From Balanoglossus misakiensis (lineage: Eukaryota; Hemichordata), in assembly GCA_040954595.2 (NCBI GenBank), contig JBECUI020000034.1:62001-126000 (forward strand): a stretch of 64,000 nt of DNA, in the 5' to 3' direction. Position 1 is the first letter of the stretch, and each line of letters begins with the position of its first letter. This document shows, in pieces, positions 45,914 to 54,367 of the stretch. The notes below the pieces were generated by a model. That model made no database searches. It was not told the DNA's origin and was given only the letters and a program-made list of their open reading frames with translations. A program made the translations under genes and the position numbers.

Positions 45914-47121
45914 CGTTTGCTTTGATAGTATCGGCGACACTCTTTCAAAAGTTTCTCTGCTGTATTATTTTCTGGTTTCTTCAAGACTAGTTGTAATGAA
46001 TGCTGGAGCAGTTCTCCCAGTATCGGTCCTGACTGGATCTGCAATGCTTGCATAATGTCTTTTCCGTTAATTGCTAGTTCGCTAATATTCAGCGGATGTG
46101 GCAGTTGTTCCATAATACGAGTTGCTACCTGTTCTGCTTCCTCCTTATTAGGGTAAAGGGCGGGTAATAAGGCAGTGAACTTGGTCAATAAGGAACGACC
46201 AAGTTGGGAAAGGGAAGTGCGTAACTTGGCATCACTTTGTTCCGATACATCTTCAATGCTTAGCATCTCATGTAGCTTACTCACTTCTTTTATTACCTTG
46301 TTTGGCATTAATAAGGCTTTGAGATACTGTATTACTAAGCCTGTGCTTATTTTCGTTGTATAATAGTAGAGGGCAATTTTGCTTTCCGGCAATGGTGGGC
46401 AGACTTGATCGATATTCGAGCATAGCGCTCTTCTTTGTATCGGTGGCAGGTAGGGTTGCAATAAAGCGCTTTCTTCAAGAACGTTCAATGCCTTGAACAG
46501 GTGCTTGCTTGCAAATATTTTTAGCAGTTCTTCGCGGATACGTTCTTTTGAAATTTTTTCAATAAGTTTGCGCTGTCTCATCAGGGCATGGAATGTTTCT
46601 GGTACTATAGTGAAATTTAATGTAGCTGAAAAACGAATAGCTCGTAACATGCGCAAAGGATCCTCGGAAAACCGGTGGTCAGCATTGCCTATGGTGCGAA
46701 TAATGCCCTTTTTTAGATCACCTTGCCCATCAAAAGGATCGAGTAGTTCCTCTCGAGAAATACTATATGCCATGGCATTAATGGTAAAATCACGTCGTTG
46801 CAGATCGGTATGGATGTCGGCATTGAAGTCAACGTTTTCCGGATGCCTTCTGTCCCGATAGAACCCATCGCGCCGAAAGGTTGTTATCTCGAATGATTGC
46901 CTTTTTCTCCGTATAGTAACGGTTCCATGTGCAATGCCTGTTGGTATGACTGCACTGAACATTTTTTGAATTTCCTCTGGTCGGGCATTGCTTGCAAGAT
47001 CAAAGTCTCCAGGAGGCAGACCAAGAAGCATGTTACGAATTGATCCACCAACAAGAAATACTTGGTAGCCTTGTTCAGTAAGTATCGTGTTTATTTCCAG
47101 TACTGCTGTAGGTAAGTGCAT
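45910..47121 (-). CDS. CCA-adding tRNA nucleotidyltransferase / poly(A) polymerase family
   Basis: A class II nucleotidyltransferase of 403 residues. The head domain has LVGGSIRNMLLG (~24-35), the catalytic DxD in GDFDLAS (~38-44) and RRDFTINAMAY. The neck has EDPLRMLRAIRF and a helical body follows. It adds CCA to tRNA 3' ends, or A tails in related PcnB enzymes. None of the complete tRNA genes in this window encodes CCA, so a CCA-adding activity is required and this is the visible candidate. Confidence 0.9.
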   Translation of the reverse strand: MHLPTAVLEINTILTEQGYQVFLVGGSIRNMLLGLPPGDFDLASNARPEEIQKMFSAVIPTGIAHGTVTIRRKRQSFEITTFRRDGFYRDRRHPENVDFNADIHTDLQRRDFTINAMAYSISREELLDPFDGQGDLKKGIIRTIGNADHRFSEDPLRMLRAIRFSATLNFTIVPETFHALMRQRKLIEKISKERIREELLKIFASKHLFKALNVLEESALLQPYLPPIQRRALCSNIDQVCPPLPESKIALYYYTTKISTGLVIQYLKALLMPNKVIKEVSKLHEMLSIEDVSEQSDAKLRTSLSQLGRSLLTKFTALLPALYPNKEEAEQVATRIMEQLPHPLNISELAINGKDIMQALQIQSGPILGELLQHSLQLVLKKPENNTAEKLLKECRRYYQSKR

Positions 47122-47192
47122 AGAATTTGTTTCGTATAATCACTTATTATAAGCAGGCAAAAGAGTACTGGTCAAGGTTATGGGCAGAATAC

Positions 47193-47222
47193 AAAAAAAA
47201 ACGCGATCCGAAGACCGCGTTT
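47193..47222 (-). terminator. rho-independent terminator of flaB
   Basis: Minus strand: a 10-bp stem (one G-U pair) closed by a UUCG tetraloop and followed by nine U. It begins 9 bases after the flagellin stop. Confidence 0.92.
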
Positions 47223-47231
47223 GTAATAAGC

Positions 47232-48105
47232 CTATCGAAGAAGATCGAGTACTATTCTTGCTTTCTGGTTTGCTTGCGCCAACATAGCATTTGCAGATTG
47301 CAACAGTATCTGGTTCTTTGTATAGACAGATATCTCACGAGCCATATCAACATCTCGGATTTGAGATTCTGCGGCTTGGAGATTCTCTGCACCGATGCTG
47401 ATTCCTTGCCTACTCAACTCCAGACGGTTTTGGTAGGCTCCGAGATCGGCACGTTGCTTACTGACCTTTTTCAGTGCATCATCAACAAGTCCAATTGTTG
47501 CATTTGCACTGTCGGGTGTCGAAAGGGAAATAAACGTAGCAGAATGGCTAAAAACCATTTGCCTGTTGCAGCCCCAGACCCTGTGCCGTCATGGTGCCGA
47601 TAAAGACCGCTTCTCGCTGGTCCATATTTGCACCAATGTGGAACCACATACTTGCAGTAACAACATTTGTTCCCGTTTGTCGAGCAAAACGCCCGGTAAA
47701 CAGATTCATGCCGTTAAACTGTGCATGTGATGCAACACGGTTGAGTTCGTCAACAAGCTGCGATATTTCGACTTGAATTTGCATCCGATCCTCGTTTGTA
47801 TAGATACCGTTTGATGCCTGCACCGAAAGTTCTCGTATTCGGTGAAGAACATCTTGGGTTTCTTGTAGATATCCTTCCGCCGTCTGGATAAATGATATGC
47901 CGTTTGCTGCGTTTCTTTCGGCTTGTTGCAGTCCACGTATTTGTGCACGCATTTTTTCCGAAACAGCAAGACCAGATGCATCATCACCAGCACGGTTTAT
48001 TCGAAATCCTGACGAGAGTTTTTCCAAACTCTTGTCCACTGCAATGTTCTGAAACTTCTCGCTTCTGTGAGCAAACATTGCACTCAGATTATGGGTAATT
48101 ATCAT
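47232..48105 (-). pseudogene. flaB: flagellin FlaB, single +1 frameshift
   Basis: Core flagellin of the periplasmic flagellar filament. The 5' part (from ATG 48105) has [14 protein letters not shown] and the conserved [31 protein letters not shown], through [11 protein letters not shown]. The 3' part has [24 protein letters not shown] and a C-terminal [18 protein letters not shown]. The two are joined by one frame break in a run of five A (47550-47554 on the plus strand); removing one base restores the frame. AAGGAGG is 5 bases before the ATG. A single homopolymer indel in a highly conserved motility gene suggests sequencing error, but a real mutation cannot be excluded. Confidence 0.9.
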
Positions 48106-48106
48106 A

Positions 48107-48144
48107 CAATCCTCCTTGATTGTCTTATGGACATCCTTGTCCAT
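48107..48144 (-). promoter_or_regulatory. two CsrA-type binding hairpins in the flaB leader
   Basis: Site 1 (48144-48127): the stem AUGGACA/UGUCCAU closes loop AGGA, and its core ACAAGGAUGU equals the CsrA SELEX core ACARGGAUGU. Site 2 (48122-48107): the stem CAAUC/GAUUG closes loop AAGGAG, which is the Shine-Dalgarno itself. The GGA triplets are about 21 nt apart, within the range one CsrA dimer can bridge. The design matches the known control of Bacillus hag by CsrA. Confidence 0.7.
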
Positions 48145-48170
48145 TTGCCGTCAACGACGGTCTATTATTA

Positions 48171-48197
48171 TAGTCGGAGTTTATTCGTATCACTTAA
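48171..48197 (-). promoter_or_regulatory. candidate sigma28 promoter of flaB
   Basis: Minus strand TTAAG (48197-48193), 15 bases, CCGACTA (48177-48171). The flgF region has a matching TTAAG with CCGACAA, spaced one base wider. The predicted leader of about 58 nt includes both CsrA-type hairpins. A TATAAT-like sequence also overlaps the -10 region, so sigma70 use is an alternative. Confidence 0.4.
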
Positions 48198-48222
48198 GTA
48201 TTTTTATCTTTTTCGATATACT
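48194..48222 (+). promoter_or_regulatory. promoter giving a leaderless thiN mRNA
   Basis: TTAAGT (48194-48199, weak -35), 17 bases and TATACT (48217-48222). The ATG follows after six bases of pyrimidines (CCTTTT), with no Shine-Dalgarno. Confidence 0.5.
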
Positions 48223-48228
48223 CCTTTT

Positions 48229-48840
48229 ATGAAGAAGGCTTTGATTCTTACAGGCGGAAAAGCACCTGCCAGTCTTGATTTACAATTTTCAGAGTACACT
48301 GTTATAGCTGCCGATTCCGGGCTGGAACTTACCTCTCGCTACGGCATATCAGCTGATTTCTATGTCGGTGACAATGATTCATTGAAACAACAAAGTTTAC
48401 TGCATGCGCTGCCCGATGATCGGAAACGGATATTTTCTATGTATAAAGACTATACCGATACCGAACTCGCCATTTCCCTAGCAGCAGAACTCTCTTGTAC
48501 CGAGATCAGCATTGTCGGAGGCGGCGGAAATCGTGAAGATCATTTTCTTGCCATTCTTTCTCTCTTTGAACGGGATATGCATCCGCGGTACTGGTATACA
48601 GATATGAGTTATATGGAATGTATTGATGATTCATGCACGATTGTCAATCATTCGGGGGCTCTCGTATCCTTTTTTCCACTGGGAATTTTGCCTTGTCGGG
48701 CAAAAAGTAAGGGATTACAGTGGAATTTGAACAATGGTACTTTACAAAAAGGTCTTTTTAGTGTAAGTAATATTATTGTAGGTAATGTATGCAAAGTATA
48801 CGTGGAACAAGGCAGACTTCTCATGATTCTCAATCGGTAG
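48229..48840 (+). CDS. thiamine diphosphokinase
   Basis: Transfers pyrophosphate from ATP to thiamine to make the TPP cofactor. The N-terminal domain has ALILTGGKAP, VIAADSGLE and DFYVGDNDS. The segment YTDTELAISLA and the GGGGNREDHFLA motif complete the catalytic region, and the C-terminal beta domain binds thiamine. It is 203 residues from ATG 48229; the frame extends upstream to 48067 but that lies in the flaB leader. The organism therefore likely takes up thiamine and phosphorylates it. Confidence 0.88.
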   Translation: MKKALILTGGKAPASLDLQFSEYTVIAADSGLELTSRYGISADFYVGDNDSLKQQSLLHALPDDRKRIFSMYKDYTDTELAISLAAELSCTEISIVGGGGNREDHFLAILSLFERDMHPRYWYTDMSYMECIDDSCTIVNHSGALVSFFPLGILPCRAKSKGLQWNLNNGTLQKGLFSVSNIIVGNVCKVYVEQGRLLMILNR

Positions 48841-48850
48841 AACAAAAAAG

Positions 48851-50562
48851 ATGCAGGGGCTTCTTCGCCTGCTTACTTCTTTACCGGTTGCAGAGCGGGC
48901 ACGCTATCAAATGATTATAAATGATAGTGTGCATTTCCCATTTATCCCCTTCGTTCAGAAGGAGGAGCAAGAAATTGGCGGCATTCTTCGACGAGCAGAA
49001 TATGAGCTTAATCGTTTAGGGCTCTGGCGTCGTTTGAGAGTTGCAATGCATTCGGTTACAACTGGGACAAATAAAAATACGGCATATATTAACTTATACC
49101 TTCGGCGATCTGCGAGGGCGATAAACAAAAAAAAGAAGTTTATTAATATTAATTCTGCTGTTTTAACTGCAAACTTTTTCTTTCGCTTAATGCAGCTCTA
49201 TTCTATCATTGAACCGATACAGGAATTCTGGAAAAAAAGTTGGAAAAATGTTGATTCCCTTCGTGAATTACTGACCGATTACATACTTCGTGTGCTCCCA
49301 TCGGATATTTATCATTTGCATACCTATATCAGTAAGGAAGAAATCATAGAAATAATGAGCACACCGGGTAGTGATCAAAAAGCATTTCGTGTTCTTAGAG
49401 AAAAAATAAAAGCGTCAATGAACAATCTTCCTGTGGGTACATTTGAGCGGATTGAGAAAGAATTATTGCCTTTTTTCATTTTTCGTGATATCTGTTGTTT
49501 TGATTTTCAGCGCTTTTTTCAACTCTTTAGTACGACAAATAGCAAAAATTTGTTTTTTGCTCCGCGCCCTGAGGTTGAATTTCTTACCTGTCGACATATT
49601 CTACACGAGTTGTTCTTTGCGATAAATAAAATTTTGCAATTACCTGATGACTTTTTCCCTGCAGCGGACCTGATACAAGTTATAGGAGAAAAATTCTCCT
49701 GCGATACTTCGATAATTAAACAATCAATGCATGAGTGTCGATCATTTGTTTCCGAAAACTTTAGCTCTTCCACTATGAAACATATTTTGCGCTGTGTTTA
49801 CTATGATCCGTATTATAACCCGCAGTTTCCTTCCATGGCTTGGGACCCCAAAAAGTTTTATTATACGGATATTTTTCTTCGACAGTGGCAGGCATTGACC
49901 TACGGCATGGGGCTATTGGATAGTGAACTAACAATGGCAAGTGTAAGAAGCCTCTTCCCTACCAGTATTGGGTCTTTTAAGCATGTTGAAAAGTATCCCT
50001 GCAGTTATGCAGAACAACTTTCATTAACTCCGATACTGCATCTTACTGAGTTAGAAATGCTTTCGGCATTTGTATCGGGTGTTTTTATAGGTAAAATTCT
50101 TCCGTGGGTACACAATCTACAATGTATTTCGGGTGCGGATAATATGTTTGCAAATATACTGCTTATTAAACATGAATTTGAAGCACTGGACAAGGATATT
50201 CAGAAATTTGATATGCAGTTTGCACGAAAAGACTCCATGGGTATGCGATTTTCATCGCTTTGTCTTGCTATGCAGCGAAAGGAGCATGCATATCAGGAGC
50301 GTGAGGAATATAATGCTCTTGCAGAAAAGTGCAATCAAAGTGGGAAGAGAATTTTGCAAAGGGAATAAACCTATTTAACAGATTATCTGAATTTCTTGGC
50401 AATAGTCTTTTTGAGAAATTGCAAACAGCAATGGCCGCTCATTCCAATAAGGAAATCGAGGCAAGAAATCAAGAGAGTGACCAATGTTATAAGTTTCATT
50501 CCATGGTTTTGGCTGTTACAGCAGTTCTCGTTACGGGACTATCGATGGATGGCAAAACTTAA
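48851..50562 (+). pseudogene. large conserved-looking helical protein, frameshifted near the 3' end, function unknown
   Basis: The first 505 codons (to 50368) encode a helical, aromatic-rich cytosolic protein with no motif I can name; it may be one of the spirochaete-specific DUF families. The frame breaks at ~50365 and continues in another frame to 50562 (NLFNRLSEFLGNSLFEKLQ, HSNKEIEARNQESD), so the original was about 570 residues. It starts 10 bp after thiN with only AAAAAAG before the ATG. The C-terminal acidic/helical piece would be lost if the shift is real. Confidence 0.6.
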
Positions 50563-50566
50563 AAGC

Positions 50567-51430
50567 TTAAAAGAGGGTGCAAATTTGTGTTAACTCGGTA
50601 ATAATATAATCCGGCTGGAGATCTTTGCATTGCGGAATGTTTTTGCGTTCTCTGATCGAACGAGCATCACCTGCAAAGAGAGCGGTACTTATTCCTTCTT
50701 GTTTTGCACCCCAGACATCGTTCAGCATATCATTGCCGACATAGAGCAATTCCATCGGTTCAAAGCAATGTTTTTCAGTATAGTGTTCTCTTGCCTGAAT
50801 AAAGAGTTCTCTCTCTGGTTTTGCATAACCCTGCTCATAGGACCAGAGGGAAAAAGAACAGCCTAGTTCGAAAACATTCTTACCGAAAAAGGCGGGGAAG
50901 AGTAGTTTGGTATAGAACTGGGCATTGGAAATAATGCCCCATGGTATATTTTTCTTGTTCAGGAAGGAAAACACTTCTTGTATTCCAGGCATGGGCCAAA
51001 CAGGATTTGCCCGCAGTTCATATTCGAGAGCAATTTCTATTGGGCTTATAAACTGTACGTTTTCTGCATGGAGAAGTTCTTCCCATATACGAATATTGTC
51101 TATTTCAGGATACTTTGTTTCCTTTTTTTTTCTCTGTGCTGCATGAATGAGGTCATGGTATCTATGGTATATCTTCTTTGCCTGTAACCATGAGAGTGAA
51201 ACATTGAACGTTTGAAAGGTTTCCCCGATAATATGAGTTAGGGAATCGACATTCTTTGTTGGAGATATATCACCTGCATGAGAAATAAATAATGTACCGT
51301 AAATGTCGAAAATAAAAGCACGTATCGGCTGTGGATTATTACTGGCTGCCGAAACTCCTGTGGGAATAGGGGATATCGGGTAACTGAGTAATTGTATGCG
51401 ATCAATAAGTTTTGTATTGTATACTTCCAT
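50567..51430 (-). CDS. HAD-superfamily hydrolase
   Basis: A haloacid-dehalogenase-like phosphatase of 287 residues. Motif I is FIFDIYGTLF with nucleophile D42 and Tyr44 in place of the usual second Asp (the DxYGT form). Motif II is IISNAQ, motif III has Lys in AKPERELF, and motif IV is VGNDMLNDVWGAK. The cap domain lies between motifs I and II. The substrate is unknown. The N-terminal ~35 residues are an unusual extension. It is divergent from the small membrane protein gene. Confidence 0.87.
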   Translation of the reverse strand: MEVYNTKLIDRIQLLSYPISPIPTGVSAASNNPQPIRAFIFDIYGTLFISHAGDISPTKNVDSLTHIIGETFQTFNVSLSWLQAKKIYHRYHDLIHAAQRKKKETKYPEIDNIRIWEELLHAENVQFISPIEIALEYELRANPVWPMPGIQEVFSFLNKKNIPWGIISNAQFYTKLLFPAFFGKNVFELGCSFSLWSYEQGYAKPERELFIQAREHYTEKHCFEPMELLYVGNDMLNDVWGAKQEGISTALFAGDARSIRERKNIPQCKDLQPDYIITELTQICTLF

Positions 51431-51459
51431 AATCTTGGTATAATTTTATAATAGTTTGT

Positions 51460-51801
51460 ATGAAAAATGAATCAAATACCAGATCTTATTTACTCTTGCT
51501 CCGAAAAATTTCGACTTACTTCTTTTTTCTCCTTCTTTTAGGCCTTACTATACAGGTTTTTGGGCATTTTCAAAATTTTTCTTTTAAGAATCAAAAATTT
51601 GTATTAACGTTTTTACGTGTCTGTAGTCCCGTAACTTTTTTCTTTGCACTTTATGCTATGATTTTTACCCTTGTGCATCATCAGTTGCTGCGTGGCCGCT
51701 TGCTACACATCTTGCTGCTGTATATATTTTATGCTGTTGTAGGAACGGTGAGTACCATGTTTGTCTTGGTATGGGATATTTTTATGTTACCGGGGAGGTA
51801 G
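51460..51801 (+). CDS. small membrane protein, unknown function
   Basis: 113 residues with three predicted membrane helices (~residues 17-35, 48-68, 78-105) and a basic N-terminus. No family is recognised. TATAAT (51447-51452) lies only 7 bases before the ATG with no Shine-Dalgarno, suggesting a leaderless start. A second, extended -10 (TGGTATAAT ending 51444) would give a leader of about 9 nt. It is followed closely by the chorismate mutase gene. Confidence 0.6.
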   Translation: MKNESNTRSYLLLLRKISTYFFFLLLLGLTIQVFGHFQNFSFKNQKFVLTFLRVCSPVTFFFALYAMIFTLVHHQLLRGRLLHILLLYIFYAVVGTVSTMFVLVWDIFMLPGR

Positions 51802-51804
51802 GAG

Positions 51805-52167
51805 ATGGGGGAAAGAGTGCAAGCAGTCCGTGGCGCAATTCAATCTGCGAAAAATGATAAGGAAGCGATTTGTACAGCTGTTCGAAAACTCATTCGTACA
51901 GTGATGCAGACGAATAAGATAGATGAGCATGACATTATCAGCATACTGTTTACCCAAACACGTGATCTCACCTGCGCTAATCCTGCAGGATGTTTGCGAG
52001 ATATTGGATTTCAACATACACCTCTTTTTTGTGCACAGGAACCTGATTATCAAGGTTCGATGGAGCGAGTGATACGAGTACTCATTACCTGGCATGCCGA
52101 TTCGGACCAGAGAGTGCAGAGCGTATATCTTGACGGAGCCGAAACCTTGCGCAAGGATCTTCTCTAA
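51805..52167 (+). CDS. aroH: chorismate mutase, AroH type
   Basis: A 120-residue monofunctional mutase of the trimeric B. subtilis class, converting chorismate to prephenate. Signature features are VRGAIQSAKNDKEAI at the start, TRDLTCANPAG(C)LRDIGF in the middle and GSMERVIRVLI with catalytic Arg residues. GGAGGTAGGAG precedes ATG 51805. It is followed at 52169 by map. No other shikimate genes are in the window, so its pathway context is unclear. Confidence 0.85.
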   Translation: MGERVQAVRGAIQSAKNDKEAICTAVRKLIRTVMQTNKIDEHDIISILFTQTRDLTCANPAGCLRDIGFQHTPLFCAQEPDYQGSMERVIRVLITWHADSDQRVQSVYLDGAETLRKDLL

Positions 52168-52168
52168 A

Positions 52169-52940
52169 ATGCATACGTTTCAGCGGAGAACGGAAATACG
52201 GCAACTACTCATGTCCGCTCGTATTGTCAAACGTATCCTCATTGATGTACAACCAATGATTGTACAGGGGACGAATACAAAAACTATAGAAACATTTATT
52301 TCGCGCTCCCTGCGGAACTCAGGCGTTACGAATCTACTGGAAACGCAGTTCGGTTTTCCTGCGGCTGCCTGCATATCGGTAAACGAGGTTGCAGCCCATG
52401 GCGTTCCCGGTTCGCACTCATTGCGTAATGGAGATGTTATTACTATTGACTTAGGCATTGCTCGGGGCGAATGGGCGGGTGATGCTGCATGGAGCTATGT
52501 TGTTGGCAATGAAAACAAAGAAAGTCTGCATCTGGTTCAAGCGGCATGGTCGGTTGCACGAGCGGGGGTTCAGGCGGCGCAGGCGGGAAAACGGATTGGA
52601 GACATAGCCACTGCCATTCGACAAGAGTCTGAGCGGTGGAAAATAAATCTTTTTGCCTGTTTTGCCGGGCATGGGATTGGGCGCATGATTCATGAAGAAC
52701 CCATTATTGCCTATACGATAGAATCCGGGGAAAGGAGTAGTCTTAAAACCGGGCATGGTCTTGAATATTGAACCGATTGTAACCTTCGGGAATACTAATA
52801 TTAAGAAGCAGGATGATGGCTGGAGTTATATTACTGTCGATCGAAGTTGGAGTGCACAGTTTGAACATACAGTTGCGATATATGAAGATCAAACAAAAAT
52901 ATTAACCTGTAACGATTTATCGGTGGATTTTTTTGCCTGA
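52169..52940 (+). pseudogene. map: type I methionine aminopeptidase, single +1 frameshift
   Basis: Removes the initiator Met from new proteins. All five metal ligands can be read: D in ITIDLG and D in GEWAGDAAWS, H in FAGHGIGRMIHEEP, then (next frame) E in LNIEPI and E in QFEHTVAI. NEVAAHGVPG carries the substrate His. One extra A in the AAAA run at 52745-52748 breaks the frame just before LNIEPI; without it the 256-residue enzyme is complete. The gene is normally essential, which favours sequencing error. It starts 2 bases after the chorismate mutase stop. Confidence 0.88.
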
Positions 52941-52967
52941 AACGCCGATATTGCTGGCATAAACTTG

Positions 52968-52997
52968 TTGACACATTAATAAAAAAAACACTATACT
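52968..52997 (+). promoter_or_regulatory. sigma70-type promoter of tRNA-Thr/tRNA-Tyr
   Basis: TTGACA (52968-52973), an 18-base A-rich spacer and TATACT (52992-52997), 12 bases before tRNA-Thr. Confidence 0.7.
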
Positions 52998-53009
52998 AGG
53001 TAATTACAG

Positions 53010-53081
53010 GCCATCTTAGCTCAGAGGTAGAGCACGTGATTTGTAATCTCGGGGTCGTCGGTTCAATTCCGACAGATGGCT
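53010..53081 (+). tRNA. tRNA-Thr (TGT)
   Basis: Acceptor GCCATCT/AGATGGC, D stem GCTC/GAGC, anticodon loop TTTGTAA (TGT), T stem GTCGG/CCGAC, discriminator T. The anticodon stem CGTGA/TCTCG has a central T-T mismatch; an A at that position would restore pairing. No CCA is encoded. Confidence 0.93.
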
Positions 53082-53119
53082 TGCTGAACACTGAAAATAT
53101 GTATTATTATTACATAATG

Positions 53120-53201
53120 GGGGAGTTTCCCGAGCGGTCAAAGGGGGCAGACTGTAAATCTGTTGGCTCAGCCTTCGAAGGTTCGAATCATTCACTCCCC
53201 A
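53120..53201 (+). tRNA. tRNA-Tyr (GTA)
   Basis: A class II tRNA with a long variable arm. Acceptor GGGGAGT/ACTCCCC, anticodon loop CTGTAAA (GTA), T loop TTCGAAT, discriminator A. The T stem GAAGG/CATTC has one G-A mismatch. No CCA is encoded. It probably shares the upstream promoter with tRNA-Thr. Confidence 0.92.
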
Positions 53202-53226
53202 TGTATCAGCTCGTTTTGAGGAAAAA

Positions 53227-54170
53227 ATGAGACTTGTAATATGGGGGTCCCGTGGATCGTGTCCTGCACCTCTTGACCCATTTGCTGTCCGCAGGAAATT
53301 AACATCTCTTATACACAGGATCAAGCCGGAACATCTTGTATCTGATGAAACGAAACAAGAGTTCCTTACATCCCTTCCTGAGTGGCTATACGGAACAGTT
53401 GGTGGAAACACTCCCTGTGTTGAAATCCGAGGGGAAACGGACTATGGACTTATTTTTTGATGCAGGAAGCGGAATTATAGGCCTCGAAACCGCCATTTTA
53501 GTCAGGAGAACCCTCCTTCTGTATACCATATATTTTTTACGCATTTTCACTATGATCATATTCAAGGTCTTCCATTCTTTGGTCCGGCATACGATCCTTC
53601 CATTGCTATCCATTTTTATAGTCCGGTACCGAATTTTGAGCAAATACTGAGGAATCAGATGAGACATCCATTTTTCCCTATTACAATGGAAGGAAGAATG
53701 ACCCCGAATATGTTTTTTCATGTACTGGAAGGGTCGGAATTTGATTTAGCACCTTATACCATACGATGGCGTTATTTAAACCATCCAGGAGGTGCACATG
53801 GCTACCGAATTGACAGCAATAATCGCAGTTTTGCCTATGTAACAGACGTAGAACTTATGCCGAAGGATTTTGAACGCAGCAGTGACAATGTTCTCTTTTA
53901 GATAAGTTACATGTTCTTGTTCTGGATACACCCTACACCCTCGGAGAAGCGATTGAGAAATATAACTGGGGACATTCTTCTTTCACCCATGGCGTTGAGT
54001 TTGCGCATACTTGGCAGGCTGAGACCCTATTCATGTTTCATCATGAGCCTCGTTACGACGATCAGCGATTGTACCTTAATTTGCAATCTGCTCGATGGTA
54101 TGCAAAGAGTCTCGGAAACACAGATCTACGTATTTTTCTTGCTACTGAGGGGAGAGAATATGAAATCTGA
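53227..54170 (+). pseudogene. frameshifted MBL-fold metallo-hydrolase
   Basis: Metallo-beta-lactamase-fold hydrolase. The N-terminal LVIWGSRGSCPAP, TVGGNTPCVEIRG and DAGSG motifs are followed by the zinc motif THFHYDHIQG and later HPGGAHGYRI and YVTD. The pieces lie in different frames: a +1 in the T6 run at 53453-53458, a -1 near 53483, and a -1 in the T4 run at 53896-53899, after which it reads to 54170. The start is ATG 53227 behind GAGG. The last bases overlap the next small gene. Confidence 0.8.
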
Positions 54171-54360
54171 GTTTCAGTCTTTTCAAATGGACAATGACGA
54201 GGTGCAACATTTATATTCCTTTCTCCGTACATGTGAAGATGGCCTAGACAAGGAGATGCTTGGAATTCTTGAGAAATTGCAGCATTATATGTTTCAGTCC
54301 TATAGCATTGAAGAGATTGAAGCATTGCTTCAGGTACCTAGGAGAAATCAAAGGACATAA
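54160..54360 (+). CDS. small helical protein, unknown function
   Basis: 66 residues, acidic and probably all-helical (DNDEVQHLYSFLRTCEDG, IEEIEALLQV). GAGGGGAGA just upstream makes ATG 54160 a good start, although a longer frame exists. It bridges the MBL gene, whose end it overlaps by 11 bp, and the large OmpA-type gene 7 bp downstream. No family is recognised. Confidence 0.6.
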   Translation: MKSEFQSFQMDNDEVQHLYSFLRTCEDGLDKEMLGILEKLQHYMFQSYSIEEIEALLQVPRRNQRT

Positions 54361-54367
54361 CACTTCA

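Noticed and set aside
47542-47560. Programmed frameshift or phase-variable tract in flaB
   Set aside because: The A5 run is too short for efficient slippage, no slippery heptamer plus pseudoknot is evident, and similar single-base breaks occur in unrelated genes nearby.
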